A DNA stretch of 64,000 nucleotides from Hygrocybe punicea (lineage: Eukaryota > Basidiomycota > Agaricomycetes > Agaricales > Hygrophoraceae): positions 3,162,001 through 3,226,000 of the forward strand of contig OY744461.1 in the NCBI GenBank assembly GCA_963556145.1, written 5' to 3'. The notes below the pieces were generated by a model. The model was not told where the DNA came from. It was given only the letters and a program-made list of their open reading frames with translations, and did no database searches. The position numbers and the translations under genes were made by a program. Of the stretch, positions 43,653 through 58,381 are shown one piece after another; the stretch's first letter is position 1, and every line of letters starts with the position of its first letter.

Positions 43653-43872
43653 TGTGGTGAACGCAGCCTTTGTAGGCGCGGATTCGGGGTGTGCAAGTTC
43701 TTGTCATTGGGGTGAAAACCCAAAACTCAGCTTGTTTGTATGTATGTACACAAAACACTATATAGGTACTGTATAGTATCTATAAAAGGGATAAGGAAAT
43801 GGGAAATGCAGAGGGAAGGGGGATAAAGGAAAATAGAGGGAATACGTGCCCAGGGAGATACCAGTCTCTACA
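43653..43872 (-). repeat. F3 5' LTR
   Basis: 220 bp partner of 40114-40333. Contains a TATA-like ctatataggtactgtatagt segment. Confidence 0.9.
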
Positions 43873-44738
43873 GCGGACCTTCCTCTGGAAGCGAATTGGG
43901 CTATTTTCTTTGTACCACAGCAAAAGGTTGATTTGCAGATTATGAGGAATGGGCGTGCGGTTGTGAAGATAGCGAGTGTTGAGGATGTGATCGTGCAAGG
44001 CTTTAAACCTCTCATGCACTAGTGTGAGCAGCTCCATCTCGTCAACATCGCTTGATGGAGCAACTGAGCTATCACGAATGTGCAGAGATGAATGCTCGGA
44101 TATAGGTGAGATTGCTCAGAGAGATGATGGGGGACTGATGCTCACCACAAATGAGAGGGGAGATGATGGATCGTCATGAGTGTCTTGATCGCTATTGCCA
44201 TCGCTGTCGCTATCTTTGTCATCCGATAAAATATACTTGAGGAGCTGTAAGCTTGTCTGTGCGTAGCGTTCTTCAAGGGCCTGAAGCAACTGTTTCCGCT
44301 TTGTGAGGCGATCCCGAGGTGGGCGAGGAGGACGTGAATTGGGGAGTTGGGGCGTTTCATTAACCAGTGCTTGCGTCTGGTCTCACTATCTCAGTCTGTT
44401 TAGGTTGGCAGTTATATTCAAACTCAGAACACCGATAACTGGAACTGTTGGACGCTGTCAGGGTCTTGACAGCAAATCCCACAGCGTATTTTGAAGTAGC
44501 CTTATATCTAGGATTTGGGATTTATCCCGTGGATTCGCCTCCAATGCCGTCTCCACAGACTTAGGACATAGGATCTTTTAATATTGATTTTCAGCCCTCA
44601 ACTGGGAAACTATAGATTCGGACATAACAAAGTATTTCGAAATCGCCAGAGGAAAACGATGCAATCTTTGGTCAAATCAATTTGTCTGAGCACCCACAGC
44701 CTCAAGACGCCAAACCCATCAGCAATGATTCCTATGTT

Positions 44739-47447
<2,709 letters not shown>

Positions 47448-48198
47448 AACAAGTCCTATGTCCGCCCCTCTGCAGAAGCCTACTGATGGAAGAACGGTTG
47501 GGTGTCCGAGTCGCTCACAATTTTAACAGACAGTTGCCGAGCGAAATTCGAAATTTACAGCAAACACGTCAAACAACACCAAACGTGGCACCTTGAGCAG
47601 CCACCACGCTCACTGTGACGGGACAAATATACGCATTTGCACTGCTCTCGATCGAGCTTGACCATCGTGAACGACCGGCCACGCAACTGGTTTTGTTTTC
47701 TGAAACTCTTCAAAGCTTTACTTCTCCAATTTGGAGGTCTGAGGTCACCGGCGGGTCCGTATTGACTCATGCTACAATCGAAAATCCTGAAAACAAATAG
47801 TGTTTGATTTTCCTTTAAAAGTTGACCGCTGGACCCCGAGCCTTTACAAGTTCTATACCGTTTACGCCCGATTTTCCACAGACAAGAATCCAACTATGCT
47901 GCTGTCCGGCAACGTGCTTGACCAAAACAGAAAGGCAGTGCTGCGGTACCCCATAAATAAAAGGGCCGTAAGGCACGCAACGGCATTAGCCAAAAACTAC
48001 CCCACATTTCTTAGGCCCGCCAGCGGCTCTGGCACCGCACCAGGTCGGCCTCTGACCAACTCTTGTCGAAATCTGTCCTTCATACTGTCGTCGTATGTAC
48101 CGCTATCTCGTCAGCGTTTCCCTTCACCTCACAACGTCCATCAGTGAATCCCACGGCACTGGTTTCTCTTCCTTCCATCCGTTTCTTCCTTCATAGAT
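47448..48198. other. upstream region of sec23
   Basis: About 750 bp between sec23 and the plus-strand frame at 48199. Open frames here (for example 47800-48147) lack domains. Divergent promoters are expected here. Confidence 0.4.
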
Positions 48199-49072
48199 AT
48201 GAGAGGCAGCGAGCCTTCGTACCCATCTCGTGATGGCACTACTTTGGAGCCGCTCGATGTCGTTGGATTACCACCTCCCTTCCATCACTTGGATTCTACA
48301 CCCATTGCTAGGCATGTCCTTCTTTCGTGACAAAGGTTCATCACCATTGACAGTGCTCAATGTCAGCGCTCTCTCCTTGTGTAATACACCTTTCTTAGAT
48401 GAAACACCTACAACGGCCACCGCGTCTCTTCCAACGCCAGGACGTCCACCTCCTCCAGACGTTTTGCAGTACGTTGTATCACTTTTCGCTCCCTACCAAA
48501 GTTGACACTATTTCGGATTTAGCTTTTTTGGTCAGTCTGACCAGAGTTCCTTTGCATGCACAATCTATCCTGCCGAATGGCGTCCTAGTCTACAACCTCC
48601 ACCCGCTCCAAAACTGCAAGACATGGATTCATTCACAGAAGGAACAGCCATGGGCAGTTTTGATTTCAGCCTACGCTCATCATGTTCAAGCGAACATCTC
48701 TCTGACCGACCATACATTGACCCTCCCGCCCGCGAAATTGAGATGTGGCGAGATGAAGTCTTGTTAAGCACTTTGTCCAGTCCACCGTCCAAGGGAGAGG
48801 ACGTCCCGTTTGACCCCGATATTACAAACGGGCTAAATACGGACTTGTCCACAGCCTGGCACGCTACCCCAACACGTGCCCCCAAACGTCAACTCTCCTC
48901 CACCTCCGTCGACGGAAATCGCGAGCGAGGACGCAAACTCAGCCGGTACGGAGGAGGAATGCTCACCGCCCGTTCTTGTAATGATTCTTTTCGTGGTTCC
49001 CTAAATGGGAGTGATCCCAGCGTTGACCGCCTACGATCCACACGATCGTCCTCCGCGCCAACTTGTTCCTGA
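48199..49072 (+). CDS. hypothetical Ser/Pro-rich protein, uncertain gene model
   Basis: ATG at 48199 begins MRGSEPSYPSRDGTTLEPLD. A coherent downstream frame, SDQSSFACTIYPAEWRPSLQ to SVDRLRSTRSSSAPTCS with stop at 49072, is rich in Ser, Pro and Arg and includes FDFSLRSSCSSEHLSDRPYI and EREREGRKLS-like basic segments. One to three short introns must lie between about 48310 and 48535; several gt...ag combinations are possible and I could not choose. No domain recognised. It probably encodes a disordered protein. Confidence 0.4.
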
Positions 49073-49520
49073 TAACACATGACATTCTTTTTTTTTTTTT
49101 CCTCGCTAGGAACTGAGTTATCCAAACGCTCTAACGATATATGACATGTTTTGCCACACGTAGGTGTGCGAAATTCACGATTATACCCAGCATAATTACC
49201 AAGATCTACAACTGTATAAAACTAGTTCGCACAGGAATTGCCCTATCTACATAGACTTCTTTACAATGACGTTCTTCTTGTTTTCGTCAAGCTTTCAATC
49301 GATATCTATTACAACTGTACCTAGAATTCGCAAAACTTCGCACGATGACAACGACTAGTAAATGTGGTCTATGGAATTATTTAACTTAGCAACAAATAAT
49401 TATCAAGAATAACAACAGAAGAACCCAATATGCCCAATGGTCAATTACCACACAAAAGAAGCTACATGATCTAAAGTAAAGAAAATGGAGCAATCAGAGG
49501 ACAAATACCTGCAAAAGCAT
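49073..49520. other. intergenic, nothing recognised
   Basis: AT-rich, with a run of 14 T near 49090. Probable 3' ends of the two convergent genes. Confidence 0.4.
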
Positions 49521-52500
49521 TCACAGGCATGAAAGAGCCTTGGCAATATCCTCAATGTCTTCGTCCCCTCCAAACGTCATCCGACGGCTGACAGGAGCCG
49601 GCGGAGATCCTTCCGGAGGAACTTCAGTCATTTCTGCGGAGCCGGCTTCGAAGTACGTATCGAGCAATTTCATGTGTGCCAATATATCCACAGGGGGAGC
49701 CGGAAAGTCAGAAAGACCAGACATACGAGAACCATTCGTGGACGTTGTCATGTAACTGGAACGAGTGGCCTCTGCTGACGGAGGTGGGAGAGATGGCTGG
49801 GATCTGATTCGCGAATTTGCGCTCAAAGGTTCGCCCGGGGAAACCGGTTCCTCATCGACCAAGGATAAATGACCGGATATTCGGCGAGGGCTGGTTGTAG
49901 CCGCAGGAGTTGCCAGTGACTCTATCACGCCAACACGAAATGCCTCTGTGATGGTCAAGGTGAATGCTGATAATCGTGTGCACCTGTTGTAACTCACCTG
50001 AATTGTTTTCATCTTCTACAGGGGACCGCTGCAAGAAAGAGGATGTTCCACAAGACTCCACGTCTTCTGGAATGTTATCGGATGGTCGAAATGCTGCGAG
50101 TTTGTCACCTTCAGTCGTTAGACGCAACGATGACATTCTCTCATTTGATTCTCGCGCCTCCGAAAGTATGAAGCGGAGGCTACCATGAAATTGTTCCGAA
50201 GATGTCCCGGAATAGGATGCTCTCTCAGAGGGATCAAGTTGTGCGGTGAGTTCTTCCAACTCCTCGCTCAATTTCCGAGCTAGACTCGTGAGCCCACTGC
50301 CAGTTCGATGCGATCGGATTTCCCAAGGAAGAACAGGGCCACGAGAGGCGACCGGCATTGCCAGCTCGGTATAGGAAGTCCTGGTGGACGTGGGCTTGTA
50401 AAATAAGTCCCGAAAATGATCTAGATCATCCATGCTCCCGAGTGGACGAGGAGATATTTGAGGGGAGGAGCTTTGAGAGGGTAAGCCTGGAGAAGAACCG
50501 GACGATTGGGCATTCTCAGCCTGCGGAGAGTCAAGCGTGGATTCAGATGTTGTGGGAGTCGCTTTTTTTGAAATAGGTTCCAGGAAGGCATTCCCGTATG
50601 GATGACGCAAGCGGCCAACCTGGAGTGGCGCGGTCGTGACAACAGAAGTTTTACCGTGTTTCCGAACTTTGTCTTCTGGTTCTTCTCTTACTGTTCGCTC
50701 CACATGAATCACCGGACAAACTTCGTGGCCTTCGCTCGTTCCCACCCCGCTGTCTCTAGTTCCTCCGCGCAGCGTGGAAGTTAAAGCTTCCCCTACGCTC
50801 ACCGTGGAACAACCCTTTTGAGCATTTTCTCCGGAAGAAGGATTTACAGGAGGATTATCGTACGGAGAGTAGATGATATCGCTAGGTAGAATTTCCTGTA
50901 ACCCACTTGGCGACAATTGCGCCCACATTTTGTCAGGCGGCGGAATCTGAGAATCGGCTCGCACATATGCCTTCATTGCATCCCCAGCGCGGTGTTTGTC
51001 GGAAGAGGTGGCCTGAGCGTAAGGATGCAAGATAGCCTGAGGAGGGAGTCTATGTCGGGCGAAAACATCACTAGCGTCACCGTGTGGGATCTTGGACAAC
51101 GAGGGGTGGGGTCCTGCATAGTCAGATCCTCTCCATGAATCATGCAGTCGGTAGGATACCGCAGGGGCCGTCTGAGGTCGTGAATACAAATCGCTTTGGC
51201 CATAAGGATGATCAGGCAAGCTGATTGGATCGGAATCCTGGGAAGGATTCGGCCAGTCACCTGGAGGGGGTGTCGACAAAGCTATGCCCACCCCTTCATA
51301 ACTTGCGGACGGCACAGGTGAAACTCCAGAAGGGTCGAATGGCAGGTCGATTTTTGTATCAGGAGAAAAAATGACGTCCGCAGCTGCGGTGGCCAGCAAT
51401 AAAGGTTTTGTATCAGGGTCTCCCATGCTGGTCACCTGGGTAGAATCGCCTTTAAGTTCTGCTTCCAGCGCAGACGTTTTCTCGTCTGGTGGCGTGCTGA
51501 GTGAGGTATCACTAAACCCGCACAATGAAGCCGCAGTCGATTTAGCTATCTTGAGAGCCGATTGACCCCACGACGCATTACGAGAATGACCCCGATGAAA
51601 CGAGCCTTTCGAAGACTTTGAAGAATTCTTGTTGAGTGAATTCGAATGCGAGTGTGAATTCGAGTTCGATGAAAACGTCCCAATGCCTGTACTCTTTTCA
51701 GGTGCTCTCGGCTCCGGTTTAGGTAAAAGGACTTTGGGCATCCTGCTTTGGTTTCCCAAAAACGACCGGGCGGCAAGGAAATCGATACTCTCCATCACTT
51801 TGTTCACCTCACATTCTTTACGACCAGGTAGGGGATGACCGGATGTAAGAGATTTCGACCGTGTCCGAGACAGACTGCGAGTGCGTTTATTCTGGAAGGA
51901 CTGCGTGGCTTGCGCCTGCCACTGTTTACGCAATTGATCCAGCTGGTGGCCTTCTTCGAGTACTCTAGCACGAAGATCGGCAAAATGATTCAGAAAATTA
52001 AAGCCATGAAATGTGACAAACACACCTAACTAGGGAGGGCACGGGACTAGGTAACGCCATGTCGTCCTGCGAGGTTTTCGGCCTAGCAGCGGCACCGCCC
52101 ACAACCTGTGATTCCTGGGTAAATGGGTCCTGTCTAGGTGTACCGCTGGGTAATGTCGCTCCTCTCCGTCTCGAGATCGGTGGTCTGGAGATCAGTGGGA
52201 TTGAAGAAGAGCCCGTCTCGGTTGAAGGGCGCAGTTCAACATGGGACCTCGAATGCAAGAGTACGCGGGATTGTATTCCAGGCAAATTGTTCTTGTGCTT
52301 GCCGTTCTCCCCATGACTTGGAATGATAGGACTACCAGGCGGGCTGATGATTGGACAGTTTTCTTTCCCTCCGTGTTTAAGTTGAAACTTCGGCCGTGGG
52401 AAAAGAATCGCGTCGCACCATGTTTCGATTGAAAGCCATCGATCCTTGCTAGTCGATGAACTCGCTTTTGTGCCCGAGGCTTGCAACTTATCTACCCTTC

Positions 52501-53716
52501 GAGAAGCAGCATAGAGATCAGGAGATGAAATTGAGGATTTGAGCGGTTGTGGGGGATTTGCGGTACTAGGTCTCGACAGAGTGGTGTGAGCGGCATGATG
52601 ACCAGGATGTTTGGGACCAGTCAGCATTATCTTCTGACGATGCTGATGACTAGGTCCTGGGTCCTGATATTGGTGACTAGCTGCAGAAGCAGGTGCGGTT
52701 TGCGGCCTTGGAGAAAGACTAGTTGGAGGGGGGACGTATGCGTAGGGGTGGGATGCCAGCGGACGTGAAGATACGGATGTGGGAGAATTGATACTAGATG
52801 GTACATCAGCGAAATGTCGTCCGTGAGACATCGAGGAAGCGAATGGGTGGCCGACAGTATCCGCCTGTGGAAAAGGGACTGGGAAATGATCATCCTCTTT
52901 GGGGGTGCTGAGCAGGGTGGAATAATATGAATCATAATAAGCTTCGTCTGTTGTTGCAGCTAGGGTGGTGAAACGAGTCTCTACAGCCAAGGCATTCTCA
53001 CGGCTATTGCGGGTCTTGTGGCTATCCCGCTTCCCCTCTGAAGAACTACTTCGCAGGAGGGAATACAGAGATCTCGGCTGGGAGAGGCGAGCATCCGGAT
53101 TATGGCTATTGGTTGGCTTTGACGGTAGTGGTCCAGCTTTCTTGTTCGTTCCAAACAAATGCGCAATGCCTCGGTTCATCGGACGTGGGAAAGGATGGAG
53201 TCGTTGTGGGGGTGTAGGTGACTCGCCAACGCCGCCGGCCACTTCCATGTTGCCATATGATGGAGCTGGTTGACGTCGCACATTTGAGCGTGAGATGATG
53301 GATCGATGATCAACAGCACTAGAAGAAGCTGTGTGATGTGAAATCCCAGAGACAACCCGATTTCTTGATCTGCTTGCTCGCGGGTGACCAGGATCACTGT
53401 GGTTGCCATCGCCATGCAAGAGTTCATCGTTGTGACTCTCGTAACGACTATGCAAGTGAGCGTCTCCCAGGATGGCGTCGTCGGCTTGGGTCTGAATTAA
53501 ATCACCCCAGCTGTCTCGTGGTCGAAGTACGGGAGAGCCTTTGCGTTTCTCGTATGGACCGTGGTATGGAATGTACCAGTCTTCTGAATCCTCTTCATTC
53601 CGCTTATCGTATGTGCGATTATTTGTACGGGGATAGGCAGATTGCGACTTGAGGCTTAGACCAAGATTGAACCGAGTGAAACGGGGTAAAGTTGGATGGT
53701 GTTCGCTTTTCGCCAT
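49521..53716 (-). CDS. large disordered Ser/Pro-rich protein, about 1,340 residues, unrecognised
   Basis: ATG at 53716 (MAKSEHHPTLPRFTRFNLGL). Exon 1 runs to about 52035, where gtgtgt...gctag removes about 60 bases and joins SPVPSLVR to VLEEGHQLDQLRKQWQAQA. Exon 2 runs to about 50000, where gtgagt...cacag joins VEDENNS to EAFRVGVIESL. Exon 3 ends at 49521. Both junctions keep frame. Nearly all of the protein is low complexity, with many Ser/Thr-Pro sites. Short ordered pieces are a coiled coil near the exon 1-2 junction, TSLARKLSEELEELTAQLDP, and DFPAPPVDILAHMKLLDTYF near the end. No enzyme or binding domain is seen. Long intact frames and in-frame introns argue for a real host gene, possibly a signalling or cytoskeletal scaffold. 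Confidence 0.7.
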
Positions 53717-54603
53717 GACGAGGAGAGTGGGGTGTCCAAAGAGTAAAGTTGAGGCCTTTGAACGGCCCGTCAAAGACCCATCAGGGGGGATATTCGAAGG
53801 GGGAAAAAAAACTTACTTGAGGAAAGCGATCGAGATCAACTGAATGATTCCGCTAAGAAATAATTGAGATAAATGGTTGTAAAAATTGAGAGCAAGACTT
53901 ACGTTTGGCGGCACAGCTCGCCGGCACGTAAAGAATGTCGGGACACCCAACGTCAACCTCTTGACAGGCAAATCGCAGGAGCTTTGGTCCTGAAACCCCC
54001 AAACTTGATGATCAACCTGACGTTCCCACGCGGGATAAATGATGAGTGGGCCAAATTACCAGTTTAGGACTAGTTTAGGGTCGGTCCAATGTTAAAAGCG
54101 GTGCAGATCATTATACAACCAAACATGCACAACCAGTGAATCTCTTTGTCGTCCTTTTTGCTGTCGCCTGTATTTTTTAGTTTACTCTCCTCTTCGACTC
54201 GTTTATACTCGTCTTTCTCTTTTTCCAATACATTTCTTTTCGGCCGTAGTAAGGAAAGAATGATTAGATAATTTTTATCTGGATTTCAACTGAAAACAAT
54301 TCATTTTTTGTGTTTTGAAGTTTAGGTTACAAATTACCAATGATTCGGACAAATTTCGAAACCGATGGGAGCTGTTCCGTCCGTTCCGTTATAACCAACA
54401 AGGTCACAGGAAATGAAAAAGCTATTGTCCAATCGCACGAAACAGGCCACGGACCGTCGGGTAAATCATAGGCGCCTATGAAAGTCGTTTCCAGTGAGTC
54501 CTGGTGATGGATAACTTCCCTACTAATGACTGGAGCCCTGCTGATATTCAGCAAACTTCCACGAGATTGATATCAACGTAGATATCAACGTAGAAGCGTA
54601 TCG
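53717..54603. other. intergenic, nothing recognised
   Basis: Small open frames without domains. Expected to hold the promoter of the large minus-strand gene and the 3' end of dam1. Confidence 0.4.
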
Positions 54604-55810
54604 TCACATGGGTACAGAAGCATTAACTAAGATACGCCCTGCCAGTGATACAATACTACCCCCTAGACCACAGACAAGCATGATATCAGTCATGTCGCCG
54701 AACCTGGATAGAGAAATATAACAAACGGTACTGCTGTCTTTCGTGACGATCTTTCTGTTCACCAACGCAATGAGACATTTATTCACTCGAGCTTGCGTCA
54801 GATCGGGTGGGGCAATCAATTCGATCACTGATGAGAGAAAACAAAGATATTCAGCGGTACTCGCGTGATATCCAAAGGCGAAAGGACTCGCACGTTTGAG
54901 ACCGCGGCCCGGTCGGTTAAGGAAGCCTTCTACCACTGACTCCAAGTTACGGTGAAGATTCTGCGAGGGAGTGCATGTATTTAGCGCGTATGACACGAGG
55001 ATAATGATGTATGAACGTACAGGATCAGTTCCCCGAAACTCAAGCGGGAGGCAAGCGATAATCTTCTCCATTGCCAACTGTCCAGGCAAAAGCAAGTTTG
55101 TTTCGTCAATCTAACAGATCGATTAGCCGGAGTCGGGGCCCACGTACGCCTCTCTCTCTCTTCTCCTTGGCTGTCATTTTCGGCTTTGCTCGCTTCTTGC
55201 CTTTCGCTGCAGCGCCGGATTTTCCTGACTGGCCAGATACATTGGTCGTCGTGATGCCAGCATAAGTTGCTTCAGAATCGGTTAGTTCTGTCTTGTCACA
55301 GGTTGCGTCAGTTTCGCGACGACTCAGGGCTGTGGCAGCAGCTTTCGCGGCTTCTGCTGCAGCCAACGCGTCTTGCTCTATTTTGTGTATCAGAAAGCGT
55401 TTCAATAAAGGTCGCAAATGACTTGCCTGCTCTACGCTTTGCCAAGTAGAAGGACGCATCAGTGGGAGCCTCCACGTCCCCACATCCAGTAGTATGACTT
55501 CAGCCTGTCGTTACTCTCCAACCACAAACCGTCTTACCTGAGGCCAATCCGTCGTCAAAGCATTCATATTCATAATGTACAGCCAGCTAGCAAAAGATTC
55601 ATTGAACGTAGCCAGCGAATCGCTCAAAGCCTTGACGCCTTCCATGTTCGCCGCTAGTGCTTCAGTTTCGTCGACGAACTCAGACATAGCCGGCTCAAGA
55701 AATCCAAGACCATGTGGAGCATCCGGATATGCGCCAGAGCGAGAGAGGGCAAAAAGAGAACCTTGCGAGATACGACGAAGAGGTGTGCGATGGGGTGTTG
55801 GGTTGGGCAT
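54604..55810 (-). CDS. dam1: DASH complex subunit Dam1, six exons, C-terminal extension
   Basis: Dam1 is a subunit of the DASH ring that couples kinetochores to microtubules. The start is ATG 55810 (MPNPTPHRTPLRRISQGSLF); another ATG in frame lies at 55837. The Dam1 signature is clear: PHGLGFLEPAMSEF, then SLATFNESFASWLYIMNMNA. My exon model 55810-55538, 55469-55427, 55377-55148, 55110-55021, 54960-54894 and 54827-54604 sums to 927 bases, 308 residues, with every junction in frame. The second intron begins GC (cag|gcaagt). Exon 3 has an Ala-rich helix and a Lys-rich tail (KPKMTAKEKRERG). Exons 4-6 add EKIIACLPLEFRG, RNLESVVEGFLNRPGRGLK and DLTQARVNKCLIALVNRKIV, a winged-helix-like end I recall from other agaricomycete Dam1 proteins. 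If exons 4-6 are not joined, the gene stops at 55106. Confidence 0.85.
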
Positions 55811-55880
55811 CGTTAATACCTGATCTTCCCACACCAATACCAGTAGTAGCTACAGCCAGAAGTGCTAGGACCAGGCCAGC
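55811..55880. promoter_or_regulatory. 70-bp divergent promoter between dam1 and the CUE gene
   Basis: Only 70 bases separate the two start codons, so both promoters must overlap here or extend into the neighbouring coding regions. No TATA box is evident. Confidence 0.55.
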
Positions 55881-58381
55881 ATGGCTGTCGTTCAACAGCC
55901 CCCATCATACCCGTCTACCCTTACTAGAAAATCATTAACCCCTGGCCAGTTAGCACGACTCAATCAGACGATCGTATCGTCACTCGCGCAGATACTTGCC
56001 CTCCCGTCGGCTACACCAGCATCTTTGAAATTTATTTCCTCTTACGCCAAGGATACCGCCCCTCGAGTCTTGCAATCACTCATCTGGGGAACTCCAGAAC
56101 CACCTTCGAATGAGGACAAGGTCACCCGTAAACAAGTCCTTCTTCTCGCCGAAAAGCTTGCCCTATGTAGTAGACCTGGCATGGATATACAGACTCTCCT
56201 CGACCTGGCGGTCATCTACGCTCCAACGAACCCCACACTCACTCGCTCCCTCTTTGTTTATGCACTGAAAAATACAGCGTCACTGGCGGCTGTCTTTGAA
56301 ACTGAGGTTGTCCCTACCTTCACGGCGCTGCTCGACCCAGTCCGCTCCCCAGGGCTCTATGGGCTACGAAAGATCGCCCACTGCATATCCTGCGCCATCC
56401 ATGTTTCTCCACCGGAAGTTATTCGTGCCTTCTCACGCAACCGAGATCTCGTCATTGCTCTCGGATCTGCATACGACGAGGGCCTCGGGACTATTGCGCA
56501 TTCTTATGGTGGACTCCATGTTCATCTCCCGGATGGCCGAGATCTTGACGAATGGCAACGTATCTGGGTGGAAACTAAAGTCGCCCTTATGGATTCATTT
56601 CATATTCTGGCTAATCAGATGCTGAAGGACATATCCTCTGCTCCGGGGTCCAGCGAGTCTGAGCTCACGTTTGACATACTTTTCACACTTCTCGATCTCC
56701 CTTCGTCAACGTCCAATCACTCTTCTCCACCAACACCATTCCTCAACCGCTCCCTGCTGGCTGACTATCAACATGCTTACAACCTCTCTCAAACTCTTGC
56801 TTCTGTCGGTGAATCTACAGGAGAGAAGGATGCTCGTCTCGATATTATTGAAAGTACCCTTCGTTCATTCGAATCTGACTGCCAACCCCGCGAGGGAGGC
56901 AGCAACAAGGATCCCGGGGCTCTGACACTCCTCTTACGGCCTCTTACTAATATAGCCGATCTCGGGAAAGGCACGGGAAGAAACCTCGTCCTCACGAGTT
57001 CGCAACGGGCCGATAAAGGCAAGTCTAAAGCCACATTTAGCCACACAACGTCGTCGCCTTCTGCTACGACTTCCCTTCCTCTGGTCTCAGACGACCCTGG
57101 CATAGACCTCAAAATTACACAAGTCTTGGATATACTACCGGACTATTCGCCCACATACATTCATGCCCTGCTAGCCCATCCTGCGTACCCGTTTCGGGGC
57201 AGTGCGGAGAAGGTTGTGGAGGCGCTCTTGGAAGGAACGGCACCGACGCCCGACGATTTGGAGGGCTCGCGACGCGCGGACGCCATCCAAGAGCAAAGTC
57301 ACATAGCGACTGCACACCTTTTGTATACGAAAGACAGAAAAAATGTCTTTGACAATGATGTCATGAACCTATCGCAAGTTCATTTCGGGAAGAAGAGGTA
57401 CGGCTTATTATTCTCTCCTCTCTCTGCTCTGCGATACTATTAACGATTTGAGCAGACAAGACGAAGAAGCCGTGCTACGTGATCGGAGGTTCATTGATGA
57501 GATGAAAGCGGACATTTTAAGGCGTGCAGAGGCGATTTCAGACGATGAAGATGAGGAGAATGGTGAACGGTATAGTGCGGAAAGTAAAGATATCCAGAAG
57601 GGGAAAGGCAAGAGCGTTCCCGTGACATATGAGGAAGAGTTAGGGCTCGATGGGCTAAGTGCGCTCAAGGTGGTTGGAGATGGGGAAGATAGTAGCGAGG
57701 AAGACACTGGCGATGACGATAATGTCGACGGTGAAGATAAAGATGACGATAACAAGCCAGATGGAAAATCGCAACGTCAAAATCCCGAAACCATCCTTGA
57801 GATAACCTATATTCGCGATCCGAGATTGTTTGACAGGGATGCGCAGACACGAAGGGGGCAGCCTCGTGCGGATTTGAAGGCTCAAACTGGTTTGTTTGCA
57901 GTTACATTACATTGAAGGGATTGGCTTCTCTCATAACTGTTTGATCTGATCAAGGCTGGACCGATGAACAGATTGAAGGTTGGAGGATTATGTTGGAACG
58001 GAATGTGAGTTGGAAAATTGCAGAATTTCTATGATGGATCCACTGATGACCATTTACTTATTCGAGCAGCCGAAGAAAGATAAAATTCTGCAAAAACATG
58101 AATTTGCCGGCAACAGACGGCCAGAGCTGTATGATTGGAGTGCGAGTGGGTTTAATTCCGGGAGTAGTGGTGGACGTGGACGTGGTGGACAGGGTAATAG
58201 TAGGGGTGGTGGAAGTAGGGGCGGTGGAAGAGGAAGGCCCGGGGGAGGGACCCAAGGTGCCAATGATGGAGCCAACGCAAGGGAACGGGCGTGGAAGGAT
58301 AAAAATAAGGCTAGCAGAAGCAATCACAATCGGAAGCGGGGACACGATAAGAAGATGGCTAGAGCCGGAGGCCCTTCTTAG
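55881..58381 (+). CDS. CUE-domain protein of the ASCC2/Cue3 type
   Basis: ASCC2 (human) and Cue3 (yeast) bind ubiquitin on stalled ribosomes in the ASC-1/RQT complex. ATG at 55881 (MAVVQQPPSYPSTLTRKSL). Exons 55881-57397, 57456-57889, 57955-58004 and 58070-58381 total 2,313 bases, 770 residues, all junctions in frame. The N-terminal half is helical, as in the ASCC3-binding part of the family. A CUE domain at about residues 410-455 reads ITQVLDILPDYSPTYIHALL and VVEALLEGTAPTPDDL. Then an acidic stretch, and a C-terminal Gly/Arg-rich tail (GGRGRGGQGNSRGGGSRGGG) followed by basic KNKASRSNHNRKRGHDKK, which fits ribosome or RNA contact. Intact and divergently paired with dam1. Confidence 0.87.

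Larger units (their letters stand above)
40114..43872 (-). mobile_element. F3: short-LTR nonautonomous retroelement with 53-residue repeats
   Basis: LTRs 40114-40333 and 43653-43872, both 220 bp with a few differences. Minus orientation: primer binding site TGGAGCCCACCGCGAGG at 43650-43634, two bases from the 5' LTR. Duplication gcag (40110-40113) versus gcgg (43873-43876) differs at a CpG. Interior encodes Pro-rich tandem repeats, no gag or pol. A hAT MITE sits at 40740-41019. Target is the Harbinger transposase. Confidence 0.92.
39048..44400 (-). pseudogene. Harbinger DDE transposase split by LTR element F3
   Basis: Minus strand. The 5' part (about 44400-43873) has a Lys/Arg and acidic N-terminus (RLTKRKQLLQALEERYAQ), probably an intron, then MELLTLVHERFKALHDHIL and LLLWYKENSPIRFQRKVR. 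The rest starts MAPATFDHML at about 40109. Removing F3 and one 4-bp duplication joins KVR to MAP in frame. DDE_Tnp_4-type catalytic residues are visible: Asp in WLAVDGTTFPLF, Asp in WMWADSAYPI, Glu in VRAEHAIGLLKGRF. HTH-like sequence SSVEDIADWAGVSSGSV precedes them. A TGA at 39318-39320 falls between HKWAIL and VRCCIILHNL, with frame resuming to 39048. So the nuclease core is complete in sequence but disabled by the insertion and the stop. Confidence 0.85.
36798..44502. mobile_element. PIF/Harbinger-type transposon, interrupted by F3
   Basis: Inverted ends: left aggctacttcaaaatatgct then gtgggatttgctgtcaggg from 36798, and right, read inward on the minus strand, aggctacttcaaaatacgct then gtgggatttgctgtcaaga from 44502. 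Flanking tat at 36795-36797 and 44503-44505 is a 3-bp duplication, the size typical of Harbinger elements. The element holds a Myb-like gene (plus) and a DDE nuclease gene (minus) in tail-to-tail order, the usual two-gene plan. LTR element F3 occupies 40114-43872. Both genes carry an in-frame TGA. Confidence 0.88.

Noticed and set aside
43517..43723. Second copy of the Harbinger transposase start
   Set aside because: The similarity to the frame ending near 40184 is the F3 LTR, present at both ends of the insertion.
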